DNA of 64,000 nucleotides from Pontibacter sp. SGAir0037 (lineage in GTDB: Bacteria > Bacteroidota > Bacteroidia > Cytophagales > Hymenobacteraceae): positions 3,348,001 through 3,412,000 of the forward strand of contig NZ_CP028092.1 of NCBI RefSeq assembly GCF_005491705.1, read 5' to 3'. The notes beneath the pieces were generated by a model. It was not told the origin of the DNA, ran no database searches, and saw nothing but the letters and a program-made list of their open reading frames with translations. Below, piece by piece: positions 53,501 through 61,349 of the stretch; positions within the stretch are counted from its first letter, which is position 1; every line of letters begins with the position of its first letter. The position numbers and the translations under genes are program-made.

Positions 53501-53545
53501 CTTTATATCAGTATCCCAGTTTTTATAAAATTTAATTTTATCCAT
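50510..53545 (-). CDS. Multi-TM protein with C-terminal TPR repeats
   Basis: A 1011-residue membrane protein. The N-terminal 430 residues contain about eleven hydrophobic helices (for example YLFLLLIGILSLLLGVVCY and IYTHLAFGFMFFVYVIMNF). The rest is a long TPR region with typical helix pairs (NVKANYNLANIYRLRQ; AELYNNMALLYMQ; AYYYHVLGLWMMEERNYIA; SALREATEYYNQALA-like). I do not recognise a named family, and it could act as a scaffold or a membrane sensor. It is between gatC (15 bases) and the ABC ATPase (12 bases) on the same strand. Confidence 0.8.
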   Translation of the reverse strand: MDKIKFYKNWDTDIKYPYLFLLLIGILSLLLGVVCYFAGDNLAYAWDKLSELQVVPVPVHEFNRLLMPFALSADGYLILERYDVSAPAVHTGAAILFLGALALCIAFYTAAASTMRQYGYFGAILLLMLFLSSFSLDALGVFAGGYSQTLLIVCIAVLASLSYAFQAFLTNVRFLWRVLAMLAAVLFLGALIFSEANYPAPLTALHLVNYSSMGTLVATVLFFIWVSYANVQALLWVNTQGKTPERRFGLGQFFLIGMLYLVNLLLLFLNHLGYIQYSFIVNGYVIFLLSAIAGFWGMQQREAYYGKLFPFKPTGAVLYLVFAIISFLSIGYAFATANDTLVVLYQDLVIYTHLAFGFMFFVYVIMNFRVLLSQRLAVYKVVYQPNVLPLYTVYTMGTIILAIFVFRTQYRSYFYAHAGYYNYLGDLYHAADNDVLAERFYQESDVYDNQNVKANYNLANIYRLRQERNNEIVQMKEALSKRPNPKMYVRLANLYDEKQYFFEKLYVLREGIEVFPKSAELYNNMALLYMQTSVTDSIDYYFDLAQQHSNNPEFIRSNRLAYYTRQAMLDEATNLLTESHGGNYLPLRTNMSALRQLIGRSPESRNDFTPDSIKSVEEFTLFYNASIRRLGREDTTRLNSLNSFIASPGNQLFSEDLHYLKGLVHHYDGRPKEGRSIVENLALAAGERSAYYYHVLGLWMMEERNYIAAAAYFKLAKDRGYSEAFLPHGYALALAHQPVAAVDALEEVGYLDVESVKEVAQTFIQVLEQDVLSIVAQAPDTDKVQYLLTYLPQLSLYDVNSIVNAVQEKELKRHALVAKVEYLMNKHRWKEANEAIKEAAPVLRPEDELRSQLNLFQLELWLQTNNHDVLLSRMNNLYLTERDKRQKIYYRARIAEVKGREREATEYYNQALAMLLYDEKVVEAAAAFFQKQAPQEMTAYNILLDGITYNPYAVNLHKAYALESLNQGLTSYADQALSTLEDLLPASEYTTFKQKFEEQRQEIQAKTEDWQ

Positions 53546-53560
53546 AAATAAGCCGGCAGA

Positions 53561-53848
53561 CTATTCCAGCACCTTCGGCACCCGGAAATAATCGGAGTCT
53601 TTTCTGGGGGCGTTCAGCAGCCCCTCTTCATGTGTGATCTGGTTTCGAGCTATATCGTTGCGCATTACATTTACTTCTTCAGTCATGTGAATGAGGGGCT
53701 CTACCTGCTCCGTATCCAGCTCACGCAGCTGATCTACCCAGTTCAGGATTTTATTCAGATCCTGCAGCATCTCCTGCTCTTTTTCCTCGTTAAACTCCAG
53801 CCGCGCTAAGTGTGCTAATTTCCTGATAGTCTGAATATCTGTTGACAT
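53561..53848 (-). CDS. gatC: Asp-tRNA(Asn)/Glu-tRNA(Gln) amidotransferase subunit C
   Basis: Small stabilising subunit of the GatCAB enzyme that amidates misacylated Glu-tRNA(Gln) and Asp-tRNA(Asn). The 95-residue protein has the usual start IRKLAHLARLEFNEE and the end NAPRKDSDYFRVPKVLE. The gatA and gatB genes are not in the window. Its first 59 bases overlap the 3' end of plsC in another frame. It precedes the TPR protein by 15 bases. Confidence 0.95.
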   Translation of the reverse strand: MSTDIQTIRKLAHLARLEFNEEKEQEMLQDLNKILNWVDQLRELDTEQVEPLIHMTEEVNVMRNDIARNQITHEEGLLNAPRKDSDYFRVPKVLE

Positions 53849-54599
53849 GTGTCTTGTTATGTTTCGAAAGTTCTGTTTGAATGATATAATGTACTCTTTC
53901 TTTTAGTGCAGGCAAATCGGCCTGCGTCATTCCTTTTGTTTCGATAGGCTCATGCACCACTATCTTGAGCGGATGCCAGCGTATCTTCAGCTTTCCATCC
54001 AGGTCTGGCATAAAATTCTGGTTATAAGGCATGGTAACCGGCACCACCGCCACCTGTTTCTCTATCGCCAGCTTAAACGGGCCGTCTTTAAAAGTCAGCA
54101 GTTTTTCTCCTGCCGTTGGAGGGATAGTTCCCTCCGGAAAAATAACCAGGTTCCGCCCCTGTTCCAGCGATCTTACCGACTGTATATAGCTCTTGGCACT
54201 ACTAATGGCGCTTTTGCGGTCTACCGAGATGTATAGCTTTTCATACACTTTTCCCCACAAAGGCACCTTGCAAAGCGAGCTTTTGCCAACAAAGTTAAGA
54301 AAACCTGGGATAATACGCATGACCATGGGTATATCGAGGTAAGAGCTGTGATTGGGTGTAAAGATATATTGTTGCTGCCGGTAGTCCAGTTTTGCACGCC
54401 ACTCCACAATAAGCGGCGCCATAAACATGCGCAGGAAAATAGAAGACCAGGCCCTGTTAATGCTATGCACATGCCTGTACCACTTTGGCTTTCTCACCAG
54501 AACAGCCTGGGCCGGATATGTTACCACAAAAGGCAGTATAAACCAGGTAATACACCAGGTAGCATAAACGCGTTGTGCAACAAACTTGAGAGCCTTCAT
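53790..54599 (-). CDS. plsC: 1-acyl-sn-glycerol-3-phosphate acyltransferase
   Basis: Adds the second fatty acid to glycerol-3-phosphate in phospholipid synthesis. The 269-residue membrane protein has one N-terminal hydrophobic helix (about 15-35, WFILPFVVTYPAQAVLV), the acyltransferase motif NHSSYLDI (H-x4-D, about 79-86) and FPEGTIPPTAGE (about 154-165). The last 18 residues are encoded in the 59 bases shared with gatC. The first gene of a likely six-gene leftward run. Confidence 0.93.
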   Translation of the reverse strand: MKALKFVAQRVYATWCITWFILPFVVTYPAQAVLVRKPKWYRHVHSINRAWSSIFLRMFMAPLIVEWRAKLDYRQQQYIFTPNHSSYLDIPMVMRIIPGFLNFVGKSSLCKVPLWGKVYEKLYISVDRKSAISSAKSYIQSVRSLEQGRNLVIFPEGTIPPTAGEKLLTFKDGPFKLAIEKQVAVVPVTMPYNQNFMPDLDGKLKIRWHPLKIVVHEPIETKGMTQADLPALKERVHYIIQTELSKHNKTHVNRYSDYQEISTLSAAGV

Positions 54600-54768
54600 A
54601 CACTTTCACTCATTAAATAAAAGCTGCAATTATACACCCTTAAATGTTTGTACTTATCGCAGCGGTAATTGATACTAAATAAACGGAAATTACAGCACAA
54701 ATCTTACGAAGAACCTAGTTATCTACCTTAATCGTATGACTTTTCTGCTGAATACTTCATAAAAGCTG

Positions 54769-55326
54769 CTACTTCTGGTCTTTCAGCAACAGGGCTGCCT
54801 TTAATATACCGGCCACACTGATAGCATCTGTAATTTCGTTATTCATAGCCATGCGAACAGCCTCTTCAAAAGGAACACGCTTTATATGAAGCTCTTCCGT
54901 ATCTTCAAATGCTGTTTCACCTGGCTTTAGTTCCTGGGCCAGAAAAACAAATCCCTCTTCATCGGTTACAGAATTGGTTGTATGCAGGCGACAGATATTG
55001 GTCCACTTGGCGGCTGTAAATCCCGTTTCCTCCTGCAACTCACGCTTCGCCGATTCTAATATATCATGCTCATTCAGCCCCCCTCCCATTGGTATTTCCC
55101 AGGAGTATTCGTTGAGGGCATAGCGATACTGCCCCACCAGGTAAGTGTAACCTTCATCATCGATAGGAATAATGCCAATCGCTTTATTTTTGAAGCTAAC
55201 CACGCCATAAATACCTTCACCTCCCTTAGGATTCAGCACCTGGTCTTCCCGCACCTTAATCCAGGGGTTTTCGTAGATTGCACGTGTAGCAAGAGTTGTC
55301 CAGGGATTATGTTTTTCGTCTATCAT
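54769..55326 (-). CDS. NUDIX hydrolase (ADP-ribose pyrophosphatase-like)
   Basis: Cleaves a nucleoside diphosphate linked to another group; N-terminal residues WTTLATRAIYENPWIKVRED suit ADP-ribose-type enzymes. The form starting at the ATG at 55326 has 185 residues; a GTG at 55347 would add seven. The NUDIX box reads GGGLNEHDILESAKRELQEE, with the catalytic REL-x-EE intact and His where the consensus first Glu stands; that Glu does not bind metal directly in most members. Located 50 bases downstream of the symporter gene on the same strand. Confidence 0.9.
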   Translation of the reverse strand: MIDEKHNPWTTLATRAIYENPWIKVREDQVLNPKGGEGIYGVVSFKNKAIGIIPIDDEGYTYLVGQYRYALNEYSWEIPMGGGLNEHDILESAKRELQEETGFTAAKWTNICRLHTTNSVTDEEGFVFLAQELKPGETAFEDTEELHIKRVPFEEAVRMAMNNEITDAISVAGILKAALLLKDQK

Positions 55327-55397
55327 GTTGATGCTTTGGATTGCCACAAATATCGATAATCTTTAAATAAAAGCAGTCACTAAATCGTGCAGCACGA

Positions 55398-57110
55398 CTA
55401 AGCCTCTGAAGAAGTCTTCTCTTCCTCACTATCTCCCATAATTATCTGTATAATAAACCCGAAGGCGAATACAGAAATACAACCAATCAGATTGAACCAC
55501 AAAAAGGCAATATCAGTGAAAAAATGACAGTACAGCACAATTACCTCAGCCAGAATAGCTGCTATAAATACAGCGTTGCCTTTTATAAATTTAAAATAGA
55601 AAGCAACCAGAAATATACCGAGAATGGTTCCGTAAAAAATGGACCCTATAATATTAACTGCCTGAATCAGATTATCTAACAAAGAGGCATAAGTAGCAAA
55701 AAAGATAGCCAGCACACCCCAGGCCGTTGTAAACAGCTTCGAAGCATTCAGGTAATGTTTGCTGTCACCGTCTTTCCTGAAAGAGCGCTTGTAAATATCC
55801 ACAACGGTAGTAGAAGCCAAGGCATTTAGCTCTGAAGCTGTAGACGACATAGCAGCTGAAAAGATAACAGCCAATAACAAGCCTACCAGACCTGTTGGCA
55901 GGTACTTCATAACAAAAGAGATAAAAATATAATCGGTGTCTTTTGTTTCGGCATTGGCCGAAGCTTTCTGCACCAGCTCTTTCACATCATTTCGTACCGC
56001 CCTGGATTCCGCCTCTAATACGCTCACCTGCTCTTCGGCATTGGCTGCCGCTATGTCGTTATCAGCTTTCAGAGCCGTTACCAGGCTTCTAACCGCTGCC
56101 TGCTTCTGATTAAATATTATTGTGTGCTTTGCCTCCAGCTCCTGCATTTCTGAGGCATAGTCAGAATTGTATACCCGGCTTCTGGCAGCATCGTTGAAGA
56201 AAACAGGCGGCTGGTTAAACTGGTAGAATACAAATACCATCACTCCCACAAACAGGATAAGAAACTGCATCGGTATTTTAAGCAGCCCGTTAAAAAGCAA
56301 CCCAAGACGGCTTTCTGTTATAGATTTACCACTTAAATAACGCGCCACCTGGCTCTGGTCGGTACCAAAGTAAGACAGCATCAGGAACAGGCCTCCTGTT
56401 ATACCAGACCAGAAGTTATAGCGATCGTTCCAGTCAAAGGAGAAGTCTACGAGGTTCATTTTGCCCATTTTGCCTGCCACCGCAACCGCATCGCCAAACG
56501 AAACGTCCTCCGGCAGAAAGCTAACTACCATATATCCTGCTACCAGCATGCCACCTATCATAACAGCCATCTGCTGCTTCTGCGTAACGCTTACAGCTTT
56601 GGTTCCACCAGACATGGTATACAGAATCACCAGCACACCTATAATCAGGTTAGTTAAAGTCAGGTTCCAGCCAAGTATAGTGGAAAGAATAATGGCAGGG
56701 GCATAAATGGTTATGCCAGCTGCAAAGCCACGCTGCACCAGGAAGAGCAATGCAGCCAGTGTCCTGGTTTTCAAATCGAATCGGCTTTCCAGGTATTCGT
56801 ATGCTGTATAAACCTTTAGCTTATAAAAGATCGGGATAACTGTTATGGAGATAATCACCATTGCTATCGGCAAGCCAAAGTAGAACTGCACAAAGCGCAT
56901 CCCATCTTCATAGGCTTGCCCAGGGGTAGACAGAAAAGTGATTGCACTGGCCTGTGTCGCCATTACGGACAAACCGATGGTCCACCATTTCATGGAATTA
57001 TCGCCTTTCAGATAGCCTTCGATATCTTTGCTACCCCGTGTACGCCAGACGCCATAAATTACAATAAATCCAAGTGTGCCTAGAAGCACGATCCAGTCAA
57101 GAGGCCTCAT
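55398..57110 (-). CDS. Sodium:solute symporter (SSS family)
   Basis: A 570-residue transporter with about 13 helices. It opens LDWIVLLGTLGFIVIYGVW and has the SSS core VTQKQQMAVMIGG-type and GTDQSQVARYLSGKS motifs. A coiled-coil, alanine- and glutamate-rich insertion (about 310-390) is found between later helices; I recall similar insertions in other Bacteroidota SSS proteins. The start ATG overlaps the stop of the 48-residue membrane protein gene (ATGA). Substrate unknown; sialic acid, sugars or amino acids are usual for the family. Confidence 0.92.
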   Translation of the reverse strand: MRPLDWIVLLGTLGFIVIYGVWRTRGSKDIEGYLKGDNSMKWWTIGLSVMATQASAITFLSTPGQAYEDGMRFVQFYFGLPIAMVIISITVIPIFYKLKVYTAYEYLESRFDLKTRTLAALLFLVQRGFAAGITIYAPAIILSTILGWNLTLTNLIIGVLVILYTMSGGTKAVSVTQKQQMAVMIGGMLVAGYMVVSFLPEDVSFGDAVAVAGKMGKMNLVDFSFDWNDRYNFWSGITGGLFLMLSYFGTDQSQVARYLSGKSITESRLGLLFNGLLKIPMQFLILFVGVMVFVFYQFNQPPVFFNDAARSRVYNSDYASEMQELEAKHTIIFNQKQAAVRSLVTALKADNDIAAANAEEQVSVLEAESRAVRNDVKELVQKASANAETKDTDYIFISFVMKYLPTGLVGLLLAVIFSAAMSSTASELNALASTTVVDIYKRSFRKDGDSKHYLNASKLFTTAWGVLAIFFATYASLLDNLIQAVNIIGSIFYGTILGIFLVAFYFKFIKGNAVFIAAILAEVIVLYCHFFTDIAFLWFNLIGCISVFAFGFIIQIIMGDSEEEKTSSEA

Positions 57111-57253
57111 TCGTACAATCTGGTAATGATATAAAACAGAACAATAAGCACTGCCAGGTTTGCTAGCACCAGCAGGTATATGTTTCTCCAGCTACCCAGC
57201 AAAGGCGGCTTATCTGTCTCCTCATCGTACTTATCAGGTGTATGGTTGATCAT
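57107..57253 (-). CDS. Small single-TM protein paired with the SSS symporter
   Basis: A 48-residue protein from the ATG at 57253 that reads MINHTPDKYDEETDKPPLLG, then a basic SWRN segment, a membrane helix (about 25-43, YLLVLANLAVLIVLFYIIT) and a short tail ending RLYE. Its TGA overlaps the symporter ATG, so translation is coupled; it lies 19 bases after the PIG-L deacetylase gene. The acidic/Pro-rich N-terminus, probably cytoplasmic, followed by one helix suggests an accessory subunit or assembly factor of the symporter. I recall similar small proteins before SSS genes in this phylum, but I know no function. Confidence 0.8.
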   Translation of the reverse strand: MINHTPDKYDEETDKPPLLGSWRNIYLLVLANLAVLIVLFYIITRLYE

Positions 57254-57272
57254 GGTTAGTAAAGGGTGGATG

Positions 57273-59822
57273 TTATTGCTGCACAGAACCTGTGCCCTGT
57301 TCAGTTTTACTGCTAGTATTGCTTTGTTTGCCTAATGAGATCAGGTTGGTAAAAATACGATAGGCTCCTGGCACTCCAGCCGGCAACTGCCTGAACCAGG
57401 AGTAACCAGTATACACATAGTGGCCTTTGCCATACCTGGCTACCAACAAACCTCCATTCCTGGCAGGCTCGTCGGGATCGTTACTGGATAGGATAGCATC
57501 AAATTCGCTTCCCCACTGATTTGGGAAGTATAGCCCGCGCTCCTGCACCCAATTTTCAAAATCGGCTTTCGAAATTTTATTTGGCCAGTTTAAGACCTGG
57601 TGCTCTGGCTTCAGCAACCGCACTTCGGCGTCTTCCACCGTAACTCTATCCCTGGACAAGGACAACGAGTAGGGAGACAGATTATTGGTCGTTAGCCCAG
57701 CGTTTGTGTTATACTGCACAATCATGGTGCCGCCCTGCTGCACATACTCCATCAGTTTTGGCTGGTAAAAGCGCATGCGCTCAACTGTATTATAAGCCCT
57801 AACGCCCAGAATAACGGCATCGAAACGGCTTAAATTCTGCAGCGTAATATCCTCCTCCTTCAGTTGTGTTACCTGATAACCGATTTGCTGCAGGCTGGCT
57901 GGTATTTCGTCGCCGGCTCCCATAATATAGGCTATATGCTCTCCCTGTTTTTTCAGGTCCAGCCGCACCATTTTAGCAGTAGCCTCCGGAAAGGTAGTTT
58001 GCGTGGGAATGTGCGGGTAATCTATGATATTCAAGCCCCGGGTATACGCGTTTCCATCTACAGTAGCAACCACTTTCAGCAAGGTTTCCTGCTGGCCTTT
58101 AGGCGGATACACCATAAACTGCACCTGCTGTTCTGCCCCCTTCTGGCCCAGGTTAAATGCTACCTGCGCAGGTTCTACTTTCCAGTCTTTAGGTAGCTGC
58201 AACGCAACACTCCCTTTTATATTTGCTTTACCCGATTTAACCAGCACCTGTACCGCCTTTGGTTCATTGGAAGCAAACATGTATACTTTCTCCGGAATGT
58301 TTACATACACCGGAGGCGTAACAGCCAGTGGCCTGTATTGTTCGCCATGCACAGGATCAGTGCGCTTATAAACTACAGGCACTGTATAACTGAAAGGCAG
58401 CCCTCCTATAGTCAGATGAAACACAACAGAGGCAGCAGGTTCATTTTCGGGTAAACCAACCATTTGCTGTCCTTCTATAGCAAACATACCTATTGTTCCC
58501 TCGGTGCTCAGCCAGTAAGGCTGTGAAATCGGGGTTTTGGCAGCGGACAATGGCAGCTTCACCGGGATACGTACTACTTCATTCGGCTGAAGCTTCAGGT
58601 TAATGGTACTGTCTTTTGAGGCTCCTGTGCGAATGCTCTGCAACTGCACAGCCACCTCGGATCGGTTTACCGCCTCTAACTGTACCTGCAGTACCTCTCC
58701 AGGGGTTACGGCATATTCTGTAGCAACTCCTTCCAGGTAAAGGCCTAAGGCAGATTTAACTACCTCATCCAGCTCCGCCAGTTTCGTACTTTTCCAGTAG
58801 CTATCGGGTAATTTCTCCATTTCTCGCTTTGCCTGCAGCAAAACAGGCACTACAGCCGAAGGATTTTCAGGTTTGAAGTTGGCAATAGCTTGCTGCACCA
58901 GCTTCGCCACCTTATCGCCACCTTTTACCCTGGCCCAGCTGGATGTTATACCTTCAAAAAGCGTTGCCTGGGCTTTTTCGCCTTTTGTATGCTGCAGGTA
59001 CTCTATGGCTACTCCCCGCGAGCTGCTGGAGCCGAAACCCTGGCTCTTGTGCATACTGCGGCTTTCTGCAGCAATCTCTGTATAAGATTTGCCCAGCAGC
59101 GGGTTATACTTCCCAACATCGACCTGCAGCAGTTGTTTACCCTGCTCTTCAAACTCCTGCTGGCTTCTGAAAGACCAAATACCTGTATTCCAAAGCAGTC
59201 GCTTGGGCTGCCATACTTCTACGTATTTCAGTTGCTCCGGAAAACGCTTTGGATCTGCAGCAGCCTCAAAAGCCTCGCCGGCCAGTATTGCCGAACTGGT
59301 GTGGTGCCCGTGTGTATCCGAAGGAAGCGGAGAAAAACGGGTAATCATAACATCAGGCCTGAACTTACGGATTACCCATACCATATCGGCTAACACCTGT
59401 TCTTTGTCCCAGATCGTAAAGGTCTCCTCAGGATTTTTAGAAAAGCCAAAATCATTAGCTCTGGTAAAGAACTGCCTGCCACCGTCTGTTCGCCGCGCCT
59501 GCAGGAGTTCCTGTGTTCTGATAATACCTAACCCATCCCGTATCTCCGGCCCGATCAGGTTCTGCCCGCCGTCGCCTCTTGTTAAAGATAAGTAGCCCGA
59601 GTTATAAAGTTCATGATTCGCCAGATAAGCGATCAGGCGGGTGTTTTCATCATCGGGATGAGCGGCTACATATAACACACTCCCCAGAACATTCAGTTTC
59701 TTTATATCCTGAAGCACCTGCGATGCCGTAGGTTTACGAGGAGCCTGTGCCAGTGCAGTAAAAGGCAGCAAACCAAGCAGTGATAACGAACAGAGGAGGT
59801 GTAAACGAATAAACTTCTTCAT
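57273..59822 (-). CDS. PIG-L family (LmbE-like) deacetylase with C-terminal beta domains
   Basis: An 849-residue exported protein (signal peptide 1-25, ending ALAQ). The PIG-L domain (about 35-290) shows the zinc-binding AAHPDDENTR near residue 55 and the DTHGHHTSS motif; it would remove acetyl groups from GlcNAc-type sugars. The remaining 550 residues contain beta-sandwich regions and a ThuA/GATase-like part (DAVILGVRAYNTVERM; GKGHYVYTGYSWF). The length, export and following transporter suggest the enzyme processes a sugar in the periplasm that the symporter then takes up. That is an inference. Confidence 0.88.
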   Translation of the reverse strand: MKKFIRLHLLCSLSLLGLLPFTALAQAPRKPTASQVLQDIKKLNVLGSVLYVAAHPDDENTRLIAYLANHELYNSGYLSLTRGDGGQNLIGPEIRDGLGIIRTQELLQARRTDGGRQFFTRANDFGFSKNPEETFTIWDKEQVLADMVWVIRKFRPDVMITRFSPLPSDTHGHHTSSAILAGEAFEAAADPKRFPEQLKYVEVWQPKRLLWNTGIWSFRSQQEFEEQGKQLLQVDVGKYNPLLGKSYTEIAAESRSMHKSQGFGSSSSRGVAIEYLQHTKGEKAQATLFEGITSSWARVKGGDKVAKLVQQAIANFKPENPSAVVPVLLQAKREMEKLPDSYWKSTKLAELDEVVKSALGLYLEGVATEYAVTPGEVLQVQLEAVNRSEVAVQLQSIRTGASKDSTINLKLQPNEVVRIPVKLPLSAAKTPISQPYWLSTEGTIGMFAIEGQQMVGLPENEPAASVVFHLTIGGLPFSYTVPVVYKRTDPVHGEQYRPLAVTPPVYVNIPEKVYMFASNEPKAVQVLVKSGKANIKGSVALQLPKDWKVEPAQVAFNLGQKGAEQQVQFMVYPPKGQQETLLKVVATVDGNAYTRGLNIIDYPHIPTQTTFPEATAKMVRLDLKKQGEHIAYIMGAGDEIPASLQQIGYQVTQLKEEDITLQNLSRFDAVILGVRAYNTVERMRFYQPKLMEYVQQGGTMIVQYNTNAGLTTNNLSPYSLSLSRDRVTVEDAEVRLLKPEHQVLNWPNKISKADFENWVQERGLYFPNQWGSEFDAILSSNDPDEPARNGGLLVARYGKGHYVYTGYSWFRQLPAGVPGAYRIFTNLISLGKQSNTSSKTEQGTGSVQQ

Positions 59823-60428
59823 AGTGGCTTCTTATACAATTCAAGCAGGCTGTAATTCCCAATTTACACAAGCAATAATCATTCCTTCTATATAGAAACC
59901 ACAGCATACTTTTTCATGCAATGGTAAAACTAACCATTTTATAGCAGCTTATGGCACACCTGCTTAATTTCAAGGATATAAAGAGTGATTTTTGTGATAG
60001 AAAACTGATTTTAACGTTTCAGGCCTGTAGAATTTTATAGTAGCTAAACAGCAATAGTCTAAAGTTAAATAATATTGCTTTTTTAATATTTCATTAAAAG
60101 CTAAACCATTTTACAAAAATATGAATTTGAAAAAATTACACAAAAACCCAAACACTACAACTCCTTTTCATTCATTTTATCTAAAATATTCCCCTTTTAG
60201 CATTGCTCTAAATTGAAATTCATGCAATTAACTTCACAACACCAGCTTCTTTCTCCAATTACCAGTTCCTCATTTTTGTATTATTTTAGATTTACACCTA
60301 ATTTTAGCGCGCAAACGGAACTGACATTTTTTATTTTTTTGTTCGAAAGACATAAATCCTAACTGCCCGTTTCAGATAATCAGGTTTGTGTGTTAAGAGG
60401 GTATTCAAATTCAATTTCTATCAGGCAA
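59823..60428. other. A+T-rich intergenic region before the membrane gene at 60.4 kb
   Basis: About 600 bases with no gene supported on either strand. Sequence is strongly A+T-rich with runs of A and T; no clear promoter, palindrome or RNA gene was recognised. Confidence 0.5.
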
Positions 60429-61127
60429 ATGGCTATAACAGAAAAAGCTCAGATGGAAGATCTTGCCTACAACTATCTCCAATCATATTATTCTACCAGA
60501 TTTAATTCTCCCACCTATACTTTTAAAGACGAGAAAACCAAGAAAGGACAGTTTATAGATGGTTTACTTGCTCTGAAAGAGAAAGATGGCGCTGTTTTTA
60601 CAGCATCTTTTCAGGCCAGTGGCACAGAAAATGTCGCCCGTATACTTAAAAAGTATAAGAAGCAGGGAGTGAGTAAATGGCGATTCTTAAGTGCTACACT
60701 TTCAGCAACGCTGGTAGCTGCGTTGGTTTTTAAGGTAATGGCGGCTGGCCTTGTTTATGTTATTCCAGCTACATTTATAGTTTTAGTTGCAAGCTTTACC
60801 GGCCATACTATACTGGAGAAACGCTTTTTAAAAGCGCAAGTACTAAAATCTGTTGAAACCTTGAAAGAAATGCCTGCCAATAACCTCTGGTTAGGCATTA
60901 CCATCAGCAGCCTTGTTTTCCGCAACAATGCCCTGGCTACAACTTTAGTGGAAGCATGCAAAGCAAGCGGCATTGGTCTTATAACTGTTGGCAAGCGCTC
61001 GAAGGTTGTGCTACACACCAAACCAGATTCTTCTAAAAAATATTACAGGGATTACCTGGTGCACTATGCATCTGAAGCCACTATCAGAAAAGTCCTTGAC
61101 TCTGACACAGCCATGAAAGTGGCCTAA
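60429..61127 (+). CDS. Unknown protein with two membrane helices and a nuclease-like N-terminus
   Basis: The ATG at 60429 gives 232 residues; an earlier start at 60390 would add 13. Residues 1-75 look like an alpha/beta domain with KKGQFIDGLLALKEKDGAVF then FTASFQASG; the ID-G-x4 pattern followed by a strand is reminiscent of the restriction-endonuclease-like fold, but the usual Glu-x-Lys is not present. Two close hydrophobic helices (about 86-128) follow, then a soluble C-terminal part (about 130-232) with a strand-helix pattern, FRNNALATTLVEACKASGIG and ITVGKRSKVVL. I cannot name the family. It ends in a strong hairpin terminator and has A+T-rich flanks, suggesting an isolated gene. Confidence 0.7.
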   Translation: MAITEKAQMEDLAYNYLQSYYSTRFNSPTYTFKDEKTKKGQFIDGLLALKEKDGAVFTASFQASGTENVARILKKYKKQGVSKWRFLSATLSATLVAALVFKVMAAGLVYVIPATFIVLVASFTGHTILEKRFLKAQVLKSVETLKEMPANNLWLGITISSLVFRNNALATTLVEACKASGIGLITVGKRSKVVLHTKPDSSKKYYRDYLVHYASEATIRKVLDSDTAMKVA

Positions 61128-61143
61128 AATACGGCTATATAAC

Positions 61144-61192
61144 AACAAAGCCTCTTGTTGCCATACATTTAGCTGCAACAAGAGGCTTTGTT
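61144..61192 (+). terminator. Terminator after the unknown two-TM gene
   Basis: Perfect 18-bp arms (61144-61161 and 61175-61192) with a 13-base loop, 17 bases past the stop codon. The stem ends in AACAAAG/CTTTGTT, a bidirectional form. Confidence 0.9.
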
Positions 61193-61224
61193 ATGTAGTA
61201 CAACAGGGTAATGTTTCACCTTAA

Positions 61225-61317
61225 ATGCAAGAACACATGACTCTGATGATTATAATAGTGCTGGTGATAGTAATTGTTATTGGTATTATCTGGTTTAAAG
61301 CTAAAACTCCTAAATAA
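61225..61317 (+). CDS. 30-residue single-TM protein
   Basis: Reads from ATG at 61225 to TAA at 61317 as MQEHMTLM, a membrane helix (about 8-24, MIIIVLVIVIVIGIIWF) and a short basic tail KAKTPK. It is too short to support by homology, but the hydrophobic stretch flanked by a positive tail is what real small membrane proteins look like, and it lies between a terminator and a DUF2461 gene 32 bases downstream. No clear ribosome site. Could be a chance reading frame. Confidence 0.4.
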   Translation: MQEHMTLMIIIVLVIVIVIGIIWFKAKTPK

Positions 61318-61349
61318 AAACCCTCTGTTCAAAAGTACGGCAACAAGAA

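Noticed and set aside
58890-59393. Plus-strand open frame of about 167 codons inside the PIG-L gene
   Set aside because: It is antisense to the zinc-binding domain and its composition is Cys/Leu/Arg-rich without domain signals.
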